Assembly (NCBI RefSeq): GCF_000155475.1
Contig: NZ_DS990391.1
Span: 378,889 to 431,306, forward strand
Direction: 5' to 3'
DNA length: 52,418 nucleotides
Origin: Helicobacter cinaedi CCUG 18818 = ATCC BAA-847
Lineage (GTDB): Bacteria; Campylobacterota; Campylobacteria; Campylobacterales; Helicobacteraceae
In this document: positions 50,445 through 52,418 of the stretch, in pieces
Position numbering within the stretch: position 1 is the stretch's first letter
Layout: each line of letters starts with the position of its first letter
Made by a program: the position numbers and the translations under genes
The notes under the pieces: model-generated
What the model saw: the letters and a program-made list of their open reading frames with translations, nothing else
The model's database searches: none
Told to the model about the DNA's origin: nothing

Positions 50445-52418
50445 ATGAAAGAAGCTTCTTTTTTTATTGACAAAATGAGCTGCCAAGCTTGTTCTAGTGG
50501 GATTGAGCGAAGTTTAAAACGCAAGGCATTCTGCCAAGATATTCAAGTCTATCTTTTAAGCAAAAAAGCACATATTATCTATGATGAAAGCCAAACTAGC
50601 CTTGAAGAGATTTTTGCTCTTATTCGCAAAATGGGCTATGAGCCACATCTGCAACCTTATGACTGCAACACTGAACCCCCCCAAGATTCTAAAACAAAAG
50701 CCTTAAGCCTTACATACCTTAACTCACTTATAGAATCTTTTGATACTCACTTTTTGCCTAAAAAGCTTAAGCTTTATCTAAGCTCTATAATATCCATACT
50801 TGTGCTGATACTTTCTTGGGGGGAAATGTTTAATATAGCCAAACTCCCTTCTATGTGGCATTTTGGCATTTTACTTTTTCTTAGTCTTATTGTTATGCAC
50901 ATAGGGCGTGATTTTTATATCCGTGGATTCAAAGCCCTTTTTAGCAAAAATCCAAATATGGAAACACTGATTGCCATAGGCACAACAAGTGCGTTTTTGT
51001 ATAGTCTGCAAGGGGCTTTTATGCCACACGCCCATTTGTATTTTGATAGCGTATGTGTGATTATCACGCTTGTGCTTGTGGGTAAAAGCATTGAGACAAA
51101 TTCCAAAAATTCCGCCCTGCAAAGTGCCTCCACACTTTTAAGGCTCAATCAAAAAATCGTGCAAAAAGTCCTTACAGAATCTGCTCCAAGCCTATCCCAA
51201 GCACAGATTCAAAGTATCCCCACACAAGAAATCAAACAAAATGATATACTTAAAATCCTACCGGGCGAAATGATTATGGTAGATGGCATTGTGATTGAGG
51301 GAAGCTCAAATCTTGATAAAACAGTAATCAATGGTGAATCCTTGCCCGTCCTCGTAAAAAAAGATGACAAAGTGCTTTCAGGTAGCATTAATCTTGATAG
51401 CGTTTTATATATTGAGACTACAAAAAGTGCCAAGGATTCTACACTTCATAAAATCTTAGAGCTTATACAAAAAGCACAAGAAAGCAAAGCGCCCATTGCT
51501 TCACTTGCGGACAAAATTGCTGGAATCTTTGTGCCACTTGTGATTTTTCTAGCGTTGTGTGCGGGGGCATTTTGGTGGGGAATGCGGGATTTTGAATTTG
51601 CTTTAAGCATTTTTGTGGCAACGCTTGTTATCTCCTGCCCTTGTGCCTTAGGACTTGCCACGCCAATGGCAATCCTCCACGCCCAAGCTATTTCACACAA
51701 AATGGGCGTGTTTTTTAAAGATTCTAAAGCTTTTCAAACTTTAAGTGAAATCACACATATTGTGTTTGATAAAACAGGCACACTCACGCAAGGGCTTGAA
51801 ATTAAAACAATTCAAAATCTCTCTTCCCACACAGAGCAAGAAGTCTTTAATCTCGCCTATACTTTAGAATCTACAAGCATTCATCTTATTAGCAATGCTT
51901 TTAAATCTCATTATTTAGCCTATAATGCGATACTCTATCCCATTACAGATTCACAAAATATCATAGGCAAAGGTGTGAAAGGCACAATACAAGGGCGTGA
52001 GTATGTTATCGGTAATATTGATATTTTGCCCCCACATCTATCACTTCCCAACAACACACAAGAAGATAAAATCACACTCTTTCTCGCCACAAATGATGAG
52101 ATTTTAGCACTATTCTCCCTGCAAGATAGGCTAAAAATGGACGCCAAGCAAACCTTAGAACTTTTTAAACAACACAACATCAGCTCAAGTATCATTAGTG
52201 GGGATAATGCGATAAATACGCAAAATGTAGCACATTTGCTCGATATTACAGAATCTTATAGCAAAGCCCTGCCAGAAGATAAAATGCAGCTTTTAAAAGA
52301 AAAATCAAAACAGCATAAGATTCTAATGGTGGGCGATGGGGCAAATGACGCCCCTGCCCTTGCCTATGCGAATGCTTCTATGGCATTTGCCTCTTCATTT
52401 GATATAGCTTCACAAAGT
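50445..52418 (+). CDS. copA: Heavy-metal (Cu+) P1B-type ATPase, C-terminus cut off
   Basis: The first 658 codons are present. An HMA metal-binding domain starts with M-S-C-Q-A-C-S-S-G-I near residue 11. Helices follow, then the C-P-C metal site (I-S-C-P-C-A-L-G-L-A-T-P), the phosphorylation site D-K-T-G-T-L-T and G-D-G-A-N-D-A-P-A-L. The C-P-C site and helix G-F-K-A-L-F-S-K-N-P-N-M-E fit copper exporters. A relative with a CcoI/FixI role in oxidase assembly is the alternative. The nucleotide-binding S-E-H-P-L motif is altered to S-I-H-L-I. Confidence 0.9.
   Translation, partial: MKEASFFIDKMSCQACSSGIERSLKRKAFCQDIQVYLLSKKAHIIYDESQTSLEEIFALIRKMGYEPHLQPYDCNTEPPQDSKTKALSLTYLNSLIESFDTHFLPKKLKLYLSSIISILVLILSWGEMFNIAKLPSMWHFGILLFLSLIVMHIGRDFYIRGFKALFSKNPNMETLIAIGTTSAFLYSLQGAFMPHAHLYFDSVCVIITLVLVGKSIETNSKNSALQSASTLLRLNQKIVQKVLTESAPSLSQAQIQSIPTQEIKQNDILKILPGEMIMVDGIVIEGSSNLDKTVINGESLPVLVKKDDKVLSGSINLDSVLYIETTKSAKDSTLHKILELIQKAQESKAPIASLADKIAGIFVPLVIFLALCAGAFWWGMRDFEFALSIFVATLVISCPCALGLATPMAILHAQAISHKMGVFFKDSKAFQTLSEITHIVFDKTGTLTQGLEIKTIQNLSSHTEQEVFNLAYTLESTSIHLISNAFKSHYLAYNAILYPITDSQNIIGKGVKGTIQGREYVIGNIDILPPHLSLPNNTQEDKITLFLATNDEILALFSLQDRLKMDAKQTLELFKQHNISSSIISGDNAINTQNVAHLLDITESYSKALPEDKMQLLKEKSKQHKILMVGDGANDAPALAYANASMAFASSFDIASQS

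Noticed and set aside
1-52418. CRISPR arrays, rRNA genes, insertion sequences and prophage
   Set aside because: No regularly spaced repeats, rRNA signatures, transposases or phage structural genes were seen.

Overview
The window looks like chromosomal DNA of an enterohepatic Helicobacter species; the exact species cannot be fixed by eye. Evidence is the low G+C content, a very frequent TAGAATCT/AGATTCTA octamer, gene pairs in known Helicobacter order (cheV-cheAY-cheW after a metallophosphoesterase; ndk-hypothetical-rpmF-plsX-fabH), flgH beside pseF, and poly-G/C contingency tracts in surface-glycan genes.

Region 1 (1-12063, minus strand) is a tightly packed type IV secretion operon. In transcription order it holds a possible winged-helix protein, VirB2, VirB3, a 46-residue membrane micro-protein, VirB4, VirB6, a small VirB7-type lipoprotein, VirB8, a 140-residue membrane-anchored Q/N-rich protein, VirB9, VirB10, a 582-residue secreted Cys-rich repeat protein, a 67-residue coiled coil and the start of VirB11. 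VirB1, VirB5 and VirD4 are not seen. VirB10 has an unusual nonapeptide D-x-x-G-N repeat, and several components have Q/N/K-rich low-complexity segments. A tRNA-Lys(CTT) gene lies just beyond.

Region 2 (12273-26856) is mostly minus strand: EamA transporter, threonine dehydratase, a GT39-like membrane protein and a pilin-like protein; then flgH and pseF on the plus strand; a lipoprotein divergent from a small HTH-like protein; then pseG-pseH fusion, pseI, a class V aminotransferase and miaA; a ThiE-associated domain protein, a BAX-inhibitor-1 family protein and CcoG. PseF, PseG/H and PseI are four of the pseudaminic acid activities that glycosylate flagellin. Both flgH-pseF and pseGH-pseI have a good candidate sigma-54 promoter.

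Region 3 (27014-33159) has a phase-variable fucosyltransferase (OFF in this sequence), a YbiT-type ABC-F protein, an unknown 239-residue protein, a 53-residue N/Q-rich protein, and a compact type II restriction-modification pair flanked by what look like gene remnants.

Region 4 (33160-41000, plus) carries a class II aldolase-like protein (predicted leaderless), PepD-like dipeptidase, ArgC, an LpxH-like phosphoesterase and the chemotaxis genes cheV, cheAY and cheW.

Region 5 (41021-52418) has a phase-variable FkbM methyltransferase (OFF), a GtrB/ArnC-type glycosyltransferase with an in-frame poly-C tract (ON), a MetF-like protein, SerB, ManC, a secreted LigE-type DNA ligase, Ndk, a small hypothetical protein, L32, PlsX, FabH and a heavy-metal P-type ATPase cut by the window end. 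ManC could supply GDP-mannose, the precursor of the GDP-fucose used by the fucosyltransferase.
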